Origin: Sinobacterium caligoides
GTDB lineage: Bacteria > Pseudomonadota > Gammaproteobacteria > Pseudomonadales > Sinobacteriaceae
DNA: 64,000 bases
Reading direction: 5' to 3'
Assembly: GCF_003752585.1 (NCBI RefSeq)
Contig: NZ_RKHR01000004.1
Location: 248,001-312,000 of the forward strand
Below the pieces are notes generated by a model. That model was not told where the DNA came from, ran no database searches, and saw nothing but the letters and a program-made list of their open reading frames with translations. The first letter of the stretch is position 1. Every line of letters begins with the position of its first letter. Shown in pieces: positions 56,218-64,000 of the stretch. Both the position numbers and the translations under genes were made by a program.

Positions 56218-58056
56218 TCAGCCCTCGTCGTCGTGATGGCGTACGTTAAACTCGAGGTCATAGGTTTCCTGTGTGTTGGCGTTAACACACAACAACTGCA
56301 GTACACCGATATCGGTAAAGTTAGAGCGTAAATCGATCTCAGCCACCTCACCCTTGCGCTCACCGAGCGCCGTCTCGACCGGGTTATGCTCGATCAGCTC
56401 CCCCTCATCAAACTCGATTAACTCGCCAGGCTTATCACCCGTCCGAACAGTACTGGAGTAAAACTGAAACTCACCGGGCTCACCGGTATAGATACAGAGG
56501 CCTGCCTCGGCACCCGAGATATCGATACTCGTGCCCTCCTCCATTCCATGAGGAACCACACACATCGCGTGCATGGGCGGCTCGAAGCCCGGCACCGCCG
56601 GCTCCGCGCTCTCTATGCCAATGTAGTAACTCCGTGCACTACCGCCGCGAATGCGAATGCCCTCGCCTGCCCGCGCTAAACCAAGATAAGCGGCCCCATG
56701 CGCTACCGCTAGGTCTAACTTACCCTGCTCCAGCGCCCTCGGCTCCTGAGCACCGACATCTTCCGCCCAGCTGTAAAGTGTCTCCATGACTCTATCGCGT
56801 AATACATCGGCGTTGAATACGCCGCCATTGAACAGCACCGCCGTTGGCAGCACGGGCTGGCCTGGCTCCGGCGTCAGCTCCGGCAGCAATTCTGTCACCG
56901 CATCGGCATGCTGGTTGAGGAACTTAGCCAGATGGCGTGTAATCCCGGCATCACTAGCGTAGGGCAGCCCCTGCTCTCTAAAGCCGCGGCGTCTGGGCCG
57001 CGCCGGCATCTCGTCAGCACTAATCTCCGGGAAGAACCCCTCTAGCAATACCTGCTGTAGCGTCTCTCGCTGCAACTCAATCTTGAGCGCACCACCGATC
57101 ACCGAGGAGCCTCGCCCGAGGATCGTCAGCTGCTGTGAGGCGATACTGCTATCGGCCAACATCACCTCTTTCGCTTTACGACACTGCTGAACCAGGGCCG
57201 CCATCTGCCAATCGTCGAGTTTTTTCGACTTCTCCTGCTTCAGCCTCTGTGCAACGCCATAGGCCAGCGCCAGATCCATGTTGTCGCCGCCGAGCAAAAT
57301 ATGCTCACCCACGGCCACACGACGCAGCTGTAACTCACCCGCTTCTTCTGTAATAGCCACCAACGAAAAGTCACTGGTACCACCGCCAACATCAACAACC
57401 AGTACTAGGTCGCCCTTTTTCAATTCTTTGCGCCAGCCATCACCCAGCGCCTCGATCCAGCTATAGATAGCTGCCTGTGGCTCCTCTAATAGATGAAGGT
57501 TTTTAAAACCCACGGCCTCGGCCGCGGCGACCGTCAGGTTTCGCGCATTCGCGTCAAAGCTGGCCGGCACACACAGCGTCACCTCTTGATCGATAAGGTC
57601 GGCGCTTGCGTCATCGCTTGCAAACTCATGATTCCAAGCCTCGCGGAGATGCGTGAGCAGCATCTTCGCCACCTCGGTCGGCGCGCGCTTGGCATCCTGT
57701 TCTGGCGAATTCGCCGGCAGAATGGCACTCTCAGGATCGATACTGTTGTGGCCAAACCAGCTCTTCGCCGAATGAATGAAGCGCGTCGGCACCTTAGCAC
57801 CCTGATCGCGAGCAAAAGCCCCCAATACAACTTTATCTTCCGAGCGCCACGGTAGGTTCAGCGCACCCGCAACCAACTCCGTACCGGCGCTGATATAGGC
57901 CGTCGATGGCAACGTCTTTCTCGCCTCCACGCTCCCCGATGCCACAACTTGCGTAATGGCAAAGGGCTGCACACGCTTATCATCAGCGGCATTATCAACA
58001 TAGGCCAACGCCGTATTGGTAGTCCCAAGATCGATACCGACGGTATAACGACTCAT
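56218..58056 (-). CDS. Hsp70-family (DnaK-like) protein
   Basis: 612 residues. Nucleotide-binding motifs are GIDLGTTNTALAY at residue 8 and LVVDVGGGTSDFSLVAIT. The substrate-binding part is short: the beta-sandwich (EIDLRSNFTDIGVLQLL) is present but there is no helical lid or EEVD tail. This form is usually encoded with a DUF2760 protein, here overlapping by four bases (ATGA). It lacks a nearby dnaJ or grpE. Confidence 0.88.
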   Translation of the reverse strand: MSRYTVGIDLGTTNTALAYVDNAADDKRVQPFAITQVVASGSVEARKTLPSTAYISAGTELVAGALNLPWRSEDKVVLGAFARDQGAKVPTRFIHSAKSWFGHNSIDPESAILPANSPEQDAKRAPTEVAKMLLTHLREAWNHEFASDDASADLIDQEVTLCVPASFDANARNLTVAAAEAVGFKNLHLLEEPQAAIYSWIEALGDGWRKELKKGDLVLVVDVGGGTSDFSLVAITEEAGELQLRRVAVGEHILLGGDNMDLALAYGVAQRLKQEKSKKLDDWQMAALVQQCRKAKEVMLADSSIASQQLTILGRGSSVIGGALKIELQRETLQQVLLEGFFPEISADEMPARPRRRGFREQGLPYASDAGITRHLAKFLNQHADAVTELLPELTPEPGQPVLPTAVLFNGGVFNADVLRDRVMETLYSWAEDVGAQEPRALEQGKLDLAVAHGAAYLGLARAGEGIRIRGGSARSYYIGIESAEPAVPGFEPPMHAMCVVPHGMEEGTSIDISGAEAGLCIYTGEPGEFQFYSSTVRTGDKPGELIEFDEGELIEHNPVETALGERKGEVAEIDLRSNFTDIGVLQLLCVNANTQETYDLEFNVRHHDDEG

Positions 58057-58568
58057 GCGCCCACCTCAACCTGTGCAGGTGCAACCACCTTTTCATCGGC
58101 GCCCTCAGCGACTGTTGGTAATTCCACCTTGCTCGCCAGCCAACCGCCATGCAACAGCGCGCCAGACAAGCTAGCACCACTCTTAATCTCACCTTGCAAC
58201 TCTATTCTCGACGGGTCGAAGTCGGCGGCGACACTGACCATGCAGCCCTCCTCCTCACTCATGATTCGCTCTAACGCAAAGTGCTTATCAAGCACACCTC
58301 GGCAGCCGGCGTGAATATCTCGCACCGCCGCACCGATATCATCATCGCCATAGGCGGCAATGTCTTCTTGCAGGAAGTCGATCAGGCGCCCCTCACTCTG
58401 CAACAACGCAAGCACTTGTATGGCTGGCGCCGTGGAGACATGAAATACAGGCTTACTCTCAACCGGTGCCTGCTCTACGGTAGCGACCTCCGGCTCATCC
58501 TTCGCGAGCGCCTTATCGCCCATCAATAAAATTTTAAAGAAGTATAGAAAGGCAGTATAGATTCTCAT
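58053..58568 (-). CDS. DUF2760 protein, Hsp70 partner
   Basis: 171 residues. An N-terminal hydrophobic segment (MRIYTAFLYFFKILLMG) is followed by a Pro/Glu linker and a compact domain with VLALLQSEGRLIDFLQEDIAAYGDDDIGAAVRDIH and ALLHGGWLASKVELP, the DUF2760 pattern. Function is unknown; it is consistently linked to an atypical Hsp70. AGGAG lies 8 nt before the ATG. It overlaps the Hsp70 start by ATGA, so the two are translationally coupled. Confidence 0.85.
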   Translation of the reverse strand: MRIYTAFLYFFKILLMGDKALAKDEPEVATVEQAPVESKPVFHVSTAPAIQVLALLQSEGRLIDFLQEDIAAYGDDDIGAAVRDIHAGCRGVLDKHFALERIMSEEEGCMVSVAADFDPSRIELQGEIKSGASLSGALLHGGWLASKVELPTVAEGADEKVVAPAQVEVGA

Positions 58569-58774
58569 TTTAGGCTCTCCTGGAGGGTCACTGTGCTCAA
58601 TGCGTGATGCTGGCGCATGATAAGCAAATTACATCGATTTATCGACCGCTCATTACAGCTAAAGCCCACCTAAAACACCCTATCATCAAGAATTTCACCC
58701 CTGCCGCTTAACTCCCCCCCTCTGCAAGCTTTAGAAACCCATGGGCACTCTTCCATCAACCGACCAGCCGCACG

Positions 58775-58811
58775 ATAGACAAAACCTATCGCATAAATAA
58801 AATCAAACGAT
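58775..58811 (+). promoter_or_regulatory. OxyR-type operator upstream of ahpF
   Basis: ATAG-N7-CTAT-N7-ATAA-N7-CGAT at 58775-58811. The OxyR consensus is ATAGnTnnnAnCTAT-N7-ATAGnTnnnAnCTAT. The first half-site matches its ATAG/CTAT ends exactly; the second differs by one base at each end. Spacing is exact throughout. Confidence 0.75.
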
Positions 58812-58834
58812 TTAAGCAATAGAAAGACTCTCTC

Positions 58835-58840
58835 TATACT
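58835..58840 (+). promoter_or_regulatory. -10 box of ahpF
   Basis: TATACT, 38 nt before the ahpF ATG. The 17-bp-spaced -35 position (58812-58817) abuts the OxyR operator and is a poor match (TTAAGC), typical of an activator-dependent promoter. Confidence 0.55.
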
Positions 58841-58877
58841 GGCTGCAATTGAACAGATACTGCCTAGGAGCACCGAC

Positions 58878-60470
58878 ATGCTAACCGCCGCCATGAAAGA
58901 ACAACTCAAAACCTACCTTAACAATCTGCAGTCAGATGTCGAGCTACTGGCCTTCACTGATGACGGCCCCAAGTCAAAAGAACTCAATACCCTCGTTAAC
59001 GACATTGCCACACTATCAGACAAAGTACAGGTCAAAGATGAGGCTCGCATCGATGAGCGTGTGCCCAGCATGATCGTGCGCTCCGCCACGACTGGCACCG
59101 AGATTCGCTTCGCTGGCCTGCCCATGGGGCACGAGTTCACCTCACTGGTCCTCGCCCTATTGCACAGCGGCGGACACCCAATGAAAGTGGAGCCCGAGCT
59201 CATCGAGCAGGTACGCAACCTCAGCGGCAACTATCGCTTCGAGACTTTTGTCTCCCTGAGCTGCCAGAACTGCCCCGATGTCGTACAAGCCCTCAACATG
59301 ATGGCCGCCATCAACCCGCAAATCACCAACGTAATGATTGACGGCTCACTCTTCCAAGAAGAGGTCTTCAGCCACGACATTCAATCCGTACCGACGGTAC
59401 TGCTCAATGGCCAGCCCTTTGCACAAGGCAGAATCAGCCTGCAGCAAATTCTTAACAAGATCGACAGCGGTGCTGAACAACGCCAAGCAGAAGCCCTAGC
59501 CGATAAAGCGCCCTACGATGTCTTGGTCGTCGGCGGTGGTGCCGCCGGTGCCTCAGCAGCCATCTACGCTGCGCGTAAAGGTGTACGCACCGGTATCGTC
59601 GCCGACCGCTTCGGCGGCCAGATGCTAGACACCGTAGGCATTGAGAACTTCATCTCGGTGAAAGCCACCGAAGGCGCCAAGCTTGTCGCCAATCTGGAGG
59701 AGCATGTTCGCGACTACGATGTCGACATCATCACCGACCAACTCGCCAACGACATTACCGAGGCTACCGAGGAAGGGGAAATGGTTACCGTCGAGCTCGC
59801 CTCAGGCGCGACACTTTATAGCCGCAGCGTCATCGTCGCCACTGGCGCTCGCTGGCGTAAGATGAACGTTAAGGGCGAAAGCGCTTACCTCAACCATGGC
59901 GTGCACTTCTGCCACCATTGCGATGGTAACTTCTATACCGGTAAAAAGGTCGCTGTCATCGGCGGCGGCAACTCTGGCATCGAAGCCGCTATTGATTTGG
60001 CCGCTATCACGGAACACGTGACGGTGCTTGAGTTTGCCGACACACTGCGTGCCGATGAGGTGTTACAGCAGCGGGCTAACGATACCGCCAACCTCACTAT
60101 TATTAAGATGGCCCTCACCACAGAAGTCATCGGCGATGGCAAGAAGATGAACGGCCTACGCTACGAGGACCGCAATAGCGGTGAACAACATCAACTCAAT
60201 GTTGACGGTGTCTTCGTTCAGATCGGGCTGCAACCCAACAGTGAATTCTTAGTAGATAAGATCGAACGCAACGGGCGCCAGGAAATAATCACCGACAAGA
60301 AGGGAGCGACCTCAATGACAGGCGTCTTCGCGGCAGGAGACGTCACCGACAGCCCCTACAAACAAATCATCATTGCCATGGGCTCTGGATCAACAGCAGC
60401 ACTGACAGCCACCGACTACCTTGTGCGCTTCCCCGCTTCAAAAAAAGAGGTGCAAACAGAGGCGGCATAA
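58878..60470 (+). CDS. ahpF: Alkyl hydroperoxide reductase subunit F (NADH:peroxiredoxin reductase)
   Basis: 530 residues, standard length. The N-terminal thioredoxin-like tandem has CQNC (Cys129, Cys132). FAD and NADH sites are VVGGGAAGASAAIY and AVIGGGNSGIEAAID. The second redox motif is CHHC (Cys345, Cys348), where most AhpF and TrxR-like proteins have CPHC. It reduces AhpC using NADH. AhpC is not adjacent: upstream is the divergent DUF2760 gene. AGGAG precedes the ATG. The upstream OxyR site suggests peroxide induction. Confidence 0.95.
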   Translation: MLTAAMKEQLKTYLNNLQSDVELLAFTDDGPKSKELNTLVNDIATLSDKVQVKDEARIDERVPSMIVRSATTGTEIRFAGLPMGHEFTSLVLALLHSGGHPMKVEPELIEQVRNLSGNYRFETFVSLSCQNCPDVVQALNMMAAINPQITNVMIDGSLFQEEVFSHDIQSVPTVLLNGQPFAQGRISLQQILNKIDSGAEQRQAEALADKAPYDVLVVGGGAAGASAAIYAARKGVRTGIVADRFGGQMLDTVGIENFISVKATEGAKLVANLEEHVRDYDVDIITDQLANDITEATEEGEMVTVELASGATLYSRSVIVATGARWRKMNVKGESAYLNHGVHFCHHCDGNFYTGKKVAVIGGGNSGIEAAIDLAAITEHVTVLEFADTLRADEVLQQRANDTANLTIIKMALTTEVIGDGKKMNGLRYEDRNSGEQHQLNVDGVFVQIGLQPNSEFLVDKIERNGRQEIITDKKGATSMTGVFAAGDVTDSPYKQIIIAMGSGSTAALTATDYLVRFPASKKEVQTEAA

Positions 60471-60486
60471 GCTGCTGTACGCATGA

Positions 60487-60517
60487 CTAGGGCTGACTCA
60501 TAGCGAGCCAGCCCTAG
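60487..60517 (+). terminator. Hairpin after ahpF
   Basis: A 9-bp perfect stem CTAGGGCTG/CAGCCCTAG with a 13-nt loop, 17 nt after the stop. There is no T-run. Confidence 0.45.
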
Positions 60518-61066
60518 CCACCTATCACTCTGACTAGTAGATCCATACGACCCAACGAAAAGCTATGCCACCCTGCTTTATAACGCCCACCAACAAAGTC
60601 TCAAAGCCCGAGGCGCGATACTGTATTCAAAGCCATCATATCGGGATGGCCAGCCAGAGCACCAAAAAGTGACGGCCAGCATATAATAACCAAAGAATCG
60701 CCCCAACGTTCAAACAAAGTTTTAAGAAGTAAAAACAAATAAAAATCGGCTGATCAACAAACCTACAACAATCCAAAATCACGACAAAAACAACTAAAAA
60801 GAGCAAGCCGCAGTAACACTGGACAGGTTATGGCTTGCATATAAACTAACAAACCGTCGGCAGAAGTCAAAACTACTATACGACAACCTGCAAATATAAA
60901 ATTTATCCCGAGATATTTCCAACCCAACACACAAACCTTAAATCAAGGTTAGCAGAATAAAAATAATATTAGTATTTTTGAATAATCGAAAAACACTCAA
61001 GTGATTAGATATAATCATATTCTCCGGACATATAAACAAAGCTATTATTAGCTGGCAATCATACTT
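60518..61066. other. AT-rich region without gene
   Basis: About 550 nt, clearly more AT-rich than the surrounding genes. No convincing ORF. It may be remnant DNA of a former polysaccharide locus, in view of the pseudogene just after it. Confidence 0.5.
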
Positions 61067-61702
61067 GTGACAACAGAGGGGACTCTAAATCTCGCAAGAA
61101 AATCTGCCGCCGCTGACGTAAAACGATTCGTTATTATAAGCAGTATTGGTGTGTACGGTTGCAACAGTAAAACACACCATTCCACCCTAATTCCACAGAA
61201 AACCCTCATAACACTTATTCAGAGCCAAAATATCAGACTGAGATGGGTTTAAAGTATATCGCTGACAAAACAGGTAGAGGTTGTTATCGTTAGACCGCCT
61301 TTCGTTTACGGGCATAATGCTCCGTAAAACCTCTCATCTATCTATGCGCCTGATAAAAACCTCGTCCCTCTTCCTTTTCAGCTAGTAAAAAATAAACGAA
61401 ACTTCATCGCAGAACGAAGCCTTGTTGACATATTGCTGTGCCGGGCACAAAAATGCACCGGGGCATATTTTTTAGCATCAGACAGCCCAGCAATATCTAC
61501 TAAATGCTTTACAAACCTAATAGCTAAAGTCTTCGACAAACCAATTATACAACACCCAGTTCCGTTACAAGCATTAAGGTGGTTTTCTTACATCACAGGA
61601 AAATCTTCAATGGCAACTCAGCCACTTGATAACCTATAGGTTGAGAGATCAAATCTAAAAATGATTTTAAATCCCCCCCTTATACAACCGAAGAAAGCAT
61701 AA
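61067..61702 (+). pseudogene. Decayed NAD-dependent sugar epimerase/dehydratase
   Basis: EGTLNLARKSAAADVKRFVIISSIGVYG matches the middle of the extended SDR (WbpV-like) epimerases. It continues in another frame with HNTYSEPKYQTEMGLKYIADKTG, then returns to the first frame with VEVVIVRPPFVYGHNAP, LPLPFQLVKNKRNFI and FLASDS. The change of frame is near 61168-61180 and again near 61270. In-frame stops TAA (61325-61327) and TAG (61637-61639) interrupt the rest. The N-terminal Rossmann start (GxxGxxG) is missing. Confidence 0.85.
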
Positions 61703-61929
61703 TAACAATAAATCAATAATGTATATTTTTAAAATTCTTCGATCACCTTAGTTATCATCCTTTATATTCCATAACCTACTATTCACGCAGAAGCTATCAA
61801 ACCATTTTCCAATGATATATAATCGCCCTATCGAATTCATTGTTACATTCACTCCTTTAGCACCTACCATCTACATTAGATTAACCTCAGTGCAGCTAGC
61901 TAAGCTTTCTATTAATTAGAGAAAAACAA

Positions 61930-62478
61930 ATGATCCGCATTATCGACTTTTTGGCAGCTCTCTTTGGCCTACTTTTTCTTGGCCCTATTTTACTAATCGT
62001 TACCATTATAGGCCTATTCGACACAGGCTCTCCTATATTCATCCAAACCCGCGTCGGAAAAAACCAAAAGCCTTTTAAACTGATCAAGTTTCGCACTATG
62101 TCTGTCGAAACCAAATCTGTTGCAAGTCATTTAGCCAACAACGCCTCGATCACTACACTGGGTAGCTTTCTTCGCAAGACTAAAATCGACGAGCTTCCAC
62201 AGCTAATCAACGTACTCAAGGGTGAAATGAGTCTCGTCGGCCCACGACCGAACCTGTTCAATCAAGAAGAGCTAATCCAGGAGCGTGATTCACTCGGCGT
62301 CTACAATGTACTGCCAGGCATCACCGGCTTAGCCCAGGTTCAAAACATCGACATGTCGACTCCGAAGCTGTTAGCTGAAACGGATAAACAAATGATCGAC
62401 AGACTGAATATCAAAGACTACTTCAAATACATCATCATGACCGCCACGGGCAGCGGATCTGGAGATGCTGTGAAGTAA
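61930..62478 (+). CDS. Monotopic sugar-phosphate transferase (PglC/WcaJ-C type)
   Basis: 182 residues. One hydrophobic re-entrant helix at the N-terminus ([22 protein letters not shown]), then KFRTM, and the catalytic [21 protein letters not shown]. It is the minimal PglC-like phosphoglycosyl transferase that moves a sugar phosphate to undecaprenyl phosphate, first step of an O-antigen, capsule or exopolysaccharide. AGAGAA lies before the ATG. Its usual partner epimerase is the pseudogene directly upstream, so the locus is in decay or supplied in trans. Confidence 0.92.
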   Translation: MIRIIDFLAALFGLLFLGPILLIVTIIGLFDTGSPIFIQTRVGKNQKPFKLIKFRTMSVETKSVASHLANNASITTLGSFLRKTKIDELPQLINVLKGEMSLVGPRPNLFNQEELIQERDSLGVYNVLPGITGLAQVQNIDMSTPKLLAETDKQMIDRLNIKDYFKYIIMTATGSGSGDAVK

Positions 62479-62501
62479 GCGTTATATTGCCAAGCCATAG
62501 C

Positions 62502-62537
62502 AAAGCCCACTAACCTCAGGCTCTGGGCTTTTTTTCT
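62502..62537 (+). terminator. Rho-independent terminator of the sugar transferase gene
   Basis: AAAGCCCA, loop of about 14, TGGGCTTT, with a T-rich run TTTTTCTTTT. Confidence 0.8.
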
Positions 62538-62677
62538 TTTAAATGACACTACCATACATTCTACCCTCTTCCCCATCCCGTCATTGCCGGGACATTATCT
62601 TAGATCCAGCACTAGCACCGGCCGCTTAGCTATGGCAAGCTTTTACTATTGATAACATTTCTATTTAGGCACAACTC

Positions 62678-63730
62678 ATGACCAGTACCGACGACCTCCG
62701 GATAAAAGAGATTAAAGAGCTCATCTCACCGGAACAGCTCATCGAACAACTTCCCGTCGACGCCAATGTCGCCGCCGTGGTCGAAGATGCTCGCAGCACC
62801 ATCCACAACATCCTTCATGGCAACGACGACCGTGTTCTCGCTATCGTCGGCCCCTGCTCTATTCACGACCCCGCCGCCGCGATCGATTACGCTAAACAAC
62901 TCAAGGCGCTGCGTGACGAGTTAAAGGACGATGTGTTTATCGTCATGCGTGTCTACTTTGAGAAGCCACGCACTACCGTCGGCTGGAAGGGCTTGATTAA
63001 CGACCCCGATCTCGACGATAGCTTTAAGATTAACAAGGGATTACAGCTCGCCCGCAACCTGCTCCTTGAGCTCAACGCTATGGGCCTGCCCGCCGGCAGT
63101 GAGTACCTTGATCTAATCAGCCCCCAATACATAGCCGACCTCATCAGCTGGGGCGCGATCGGCGCACGTACGACCGAAAGCCAGACACACCGCGAGCTCT
63201 CCTCCGGCCTGTCCTGCCCCGTTGGCTTCAAGAACGCTACCGACGGTGATATCCAGGTTGCCATCGATGCCATTAACTCCGCCTCACAACCACATAACTT
63301 TCTCTCCGTCACCAAGGGTGGTCGCTCCGCTATCTTCACCACTGGCGGCAACGAGGACTGCCACATCATCCTGCGAGGCGGTAAGCACCCGAACTACGAC
63401 ATGTTCTCCGTCGACGATACCTCGGCAATGTTGGAGAAGTCAGGCCTCAAGGCGCGCATCATGATTGACGCCAGCCATGCTAATTGCCGCAAGATCCCTT
63501 CGCGCCAAATCGACGTGGCTAACGACATCGCCAGCCAAGTCGCCAAGGGCAGCGAGGCGATCTTCGGCATCATGATTGAAAGCAACCTTGTTGAAGGCCG
63601 GCAGAATGTCATTGAGGGTAAGCCCTTGACCTACGGTCAGAGCATTACCGACCCCTGTATTAACATCGATGACACAGCTATCGTATTGCGTCAACTAGCC
63701 GCCTCCGTGCGTCAGCGTCGCCAGCGCTAA
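62678..63730 (+). CDS. aroG: 3-deoxy-7-phosphoheptulonate (DAHP) synthase, class I
   Basis: 350 residues, standard length. GPCSIHDPAAAIDYAKQLK, MRVYFEKPRTTVGWKGLINDPDLD, GARTTESQTHRELSSGLSCPVGFKN and the metal site MIDASHANCRKIP are the AroF/G/H signatures. It condenses phosphoenolpyruvate with erythrose 4-phosphate, first step of aromatic amino-acid synthesis. Feedback specificity (Phe, Tyr or Trp) cannot be stated; the AroG symbol is by closest look. AGG precedes the ATG. Confidence 0.93.
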   Translation: MTSTDDLRIKEIKELISPEQLIEQLPVDANVAAVVEDARSTIHNILHGNDDRVLAIVGPCSIHDPAAAIDYAKQLKALRDELKDDVFIVMRVYFEKPRTTVGWKGLINDPDLDDSFKINKGLQLARNLLLELNAMGLPAGSEYLDLISPQYIADLISWGAIGARTTESQTHRELSSGLSCPVGFKNATDGDIQVAIDAINSASQPHNFLSVTKGGRSAIFTTGGNEDCHIILRGGKHPNYDMFSVDDTSAMLEKSGLKARIMIDASHANCRKIPSRQIDVANDIASQVAKGSEAIFGIMIESNLVEGRQNVIEGKPLTYGQSITDPCINIDDTAIVLRQLAASVRQRRQR

Positions 63731-63741
63731 GCCGCTAATCT

Positions 63742-63764
63742 TCGCTAGCGCCCTGCGTTAGCGA
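63742..63764 (+). terminator. Terminator-like hairpin after the DAHP synthase gene
   Basis: TCGCTAGCGC, loop CCT, GCGTTAGCGA (ten pairs, one G-T). There is no T-run. Downstream DNA to the right edge has two weak promoter-like pairs (TTGCTC-N16-GATAAT at 63923-63950) that may serve the next gene outside the window. Confidence 0.5.
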
Positions 63765-64000
63765 GATATCCCCCCCTCCACCAAGCTTTTTTTCATATAT
63801 TTATCGCAGTTAGCCATCTGTTAATATTCTCGACAAACATTCCTAAACAACTGATTGAAAAGGGAATTAGCTGACACCCTCAAGCTATCATTGAGTCTAG
63901 GTCAGGCTTTATAGCCCCTGAGTTGCTCTATAGGTAAAAAAAACGATAATAATGTGACGCTACAATTGGTACAATCTGCGCCGAATTTTCTGTATCCAAT

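Larger units (their letters stand above)
58569..58877. other. Intergenic region between DUF2760 and ahpF
   Basis: 309-nt divergent spacer holding the OxyR-type operator and ahpF promoter described at 58775-58840. Nothing gene-like was found in the remaining part. Confidence 0.6.

Overview
The window reads as chromosomal DNA of a mid-GC, Gram-negative gammaproteobacterium, probably marine. Supporting signs are the HtpX, WrbA/DUF2069, DUF1244, AlgP-type histone-like, GlpE, AhpF and MgtE genes, a BCCT carrier, many lipoproteins and outer-membrane barrels, and gammaproteobacterial-style promoters (a sigma-32-type heat-shock promoter before htpX and an OxyR-type operator before ahpF). The species cannot be named from sequence alone. 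No rRNA, tRNA, CRISPR array or insertion sequence was seen.

Layout. 1-15.6 kb is housekeeping and stress: a LuxR-type regulator cut by the left edge, a PilZ (c-di-GMP) protein, a lipoprotein aminopeptidase, glpE, sppA, a DUF2069/WrbA/ArsC-like run, yihY-tlpA, htpX, hpf, dinB, DUF1244, an algP-like AT-hook protein and a second LuxR-type regulator paralogous to the first. 15.8-20.6 kb is a five-gene operon for the lower part of an aromatic/steroid-type meta-cleavage pathway: SDR, C-C hydrolase, hydratase, acylating acetaldehyde dehydrogenase and 4-hydroxy-2-oxovalerate aldolase. A divergent PQQ dehydrogenase and a class 3 aldehyde dehydrogenase follow (20.8-24.3 kb). No ring-cleavage oxygenase is present. 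24.4-28.3 kb is an OmpR/histidine-kinase pair divergent from a phosphoethanolamine-transferase-like gene. The region between them holds four 11-bp-phased TTTGAC-like repeats, a probable target of the regulator. 28.3-36.0 kb has a lipoprotein beta-glucuronidase, a PhoD-like phosphatase and a 1165-residue c-type cytochrome lipoprotein with about 80 Pro-Val-Asp repeats.

36.2-48.8 kb is the most interesting block. A nine-gene minus-strand operon encodes a coiled-coil exported protein, two large TPR/repeat proteins, a TPR lipoprotein, a small exported protein, ExbB, two ExbDs and an AgmX/TonB-like protein, and it ends at a strong terminator. Next to it lie three outer-membrane beta-barrel proteins (one with an SH3b domain) and a fibro-slime-domain secreted protein. 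The set looks like a proton-driven, envelope-spanning machine of the kind exemplified by the Agl-Glt machinery of Myxococcus. One ExbD has Asn where the proton-carrying Asp should be.

49-64 kb holds a DegV protein, MgtE, an NlpE-like lipoprotein, a PhnD-like protein without a signal peptide, a BCCT carrier, an Hsp70/DUF2760 pair, ahpF without ahpC, a decayed sugar-epimerase pseudogene in AT-rich DNA, a PglC-type sugar transferase, and a class I DAHP synthase near the right edge.
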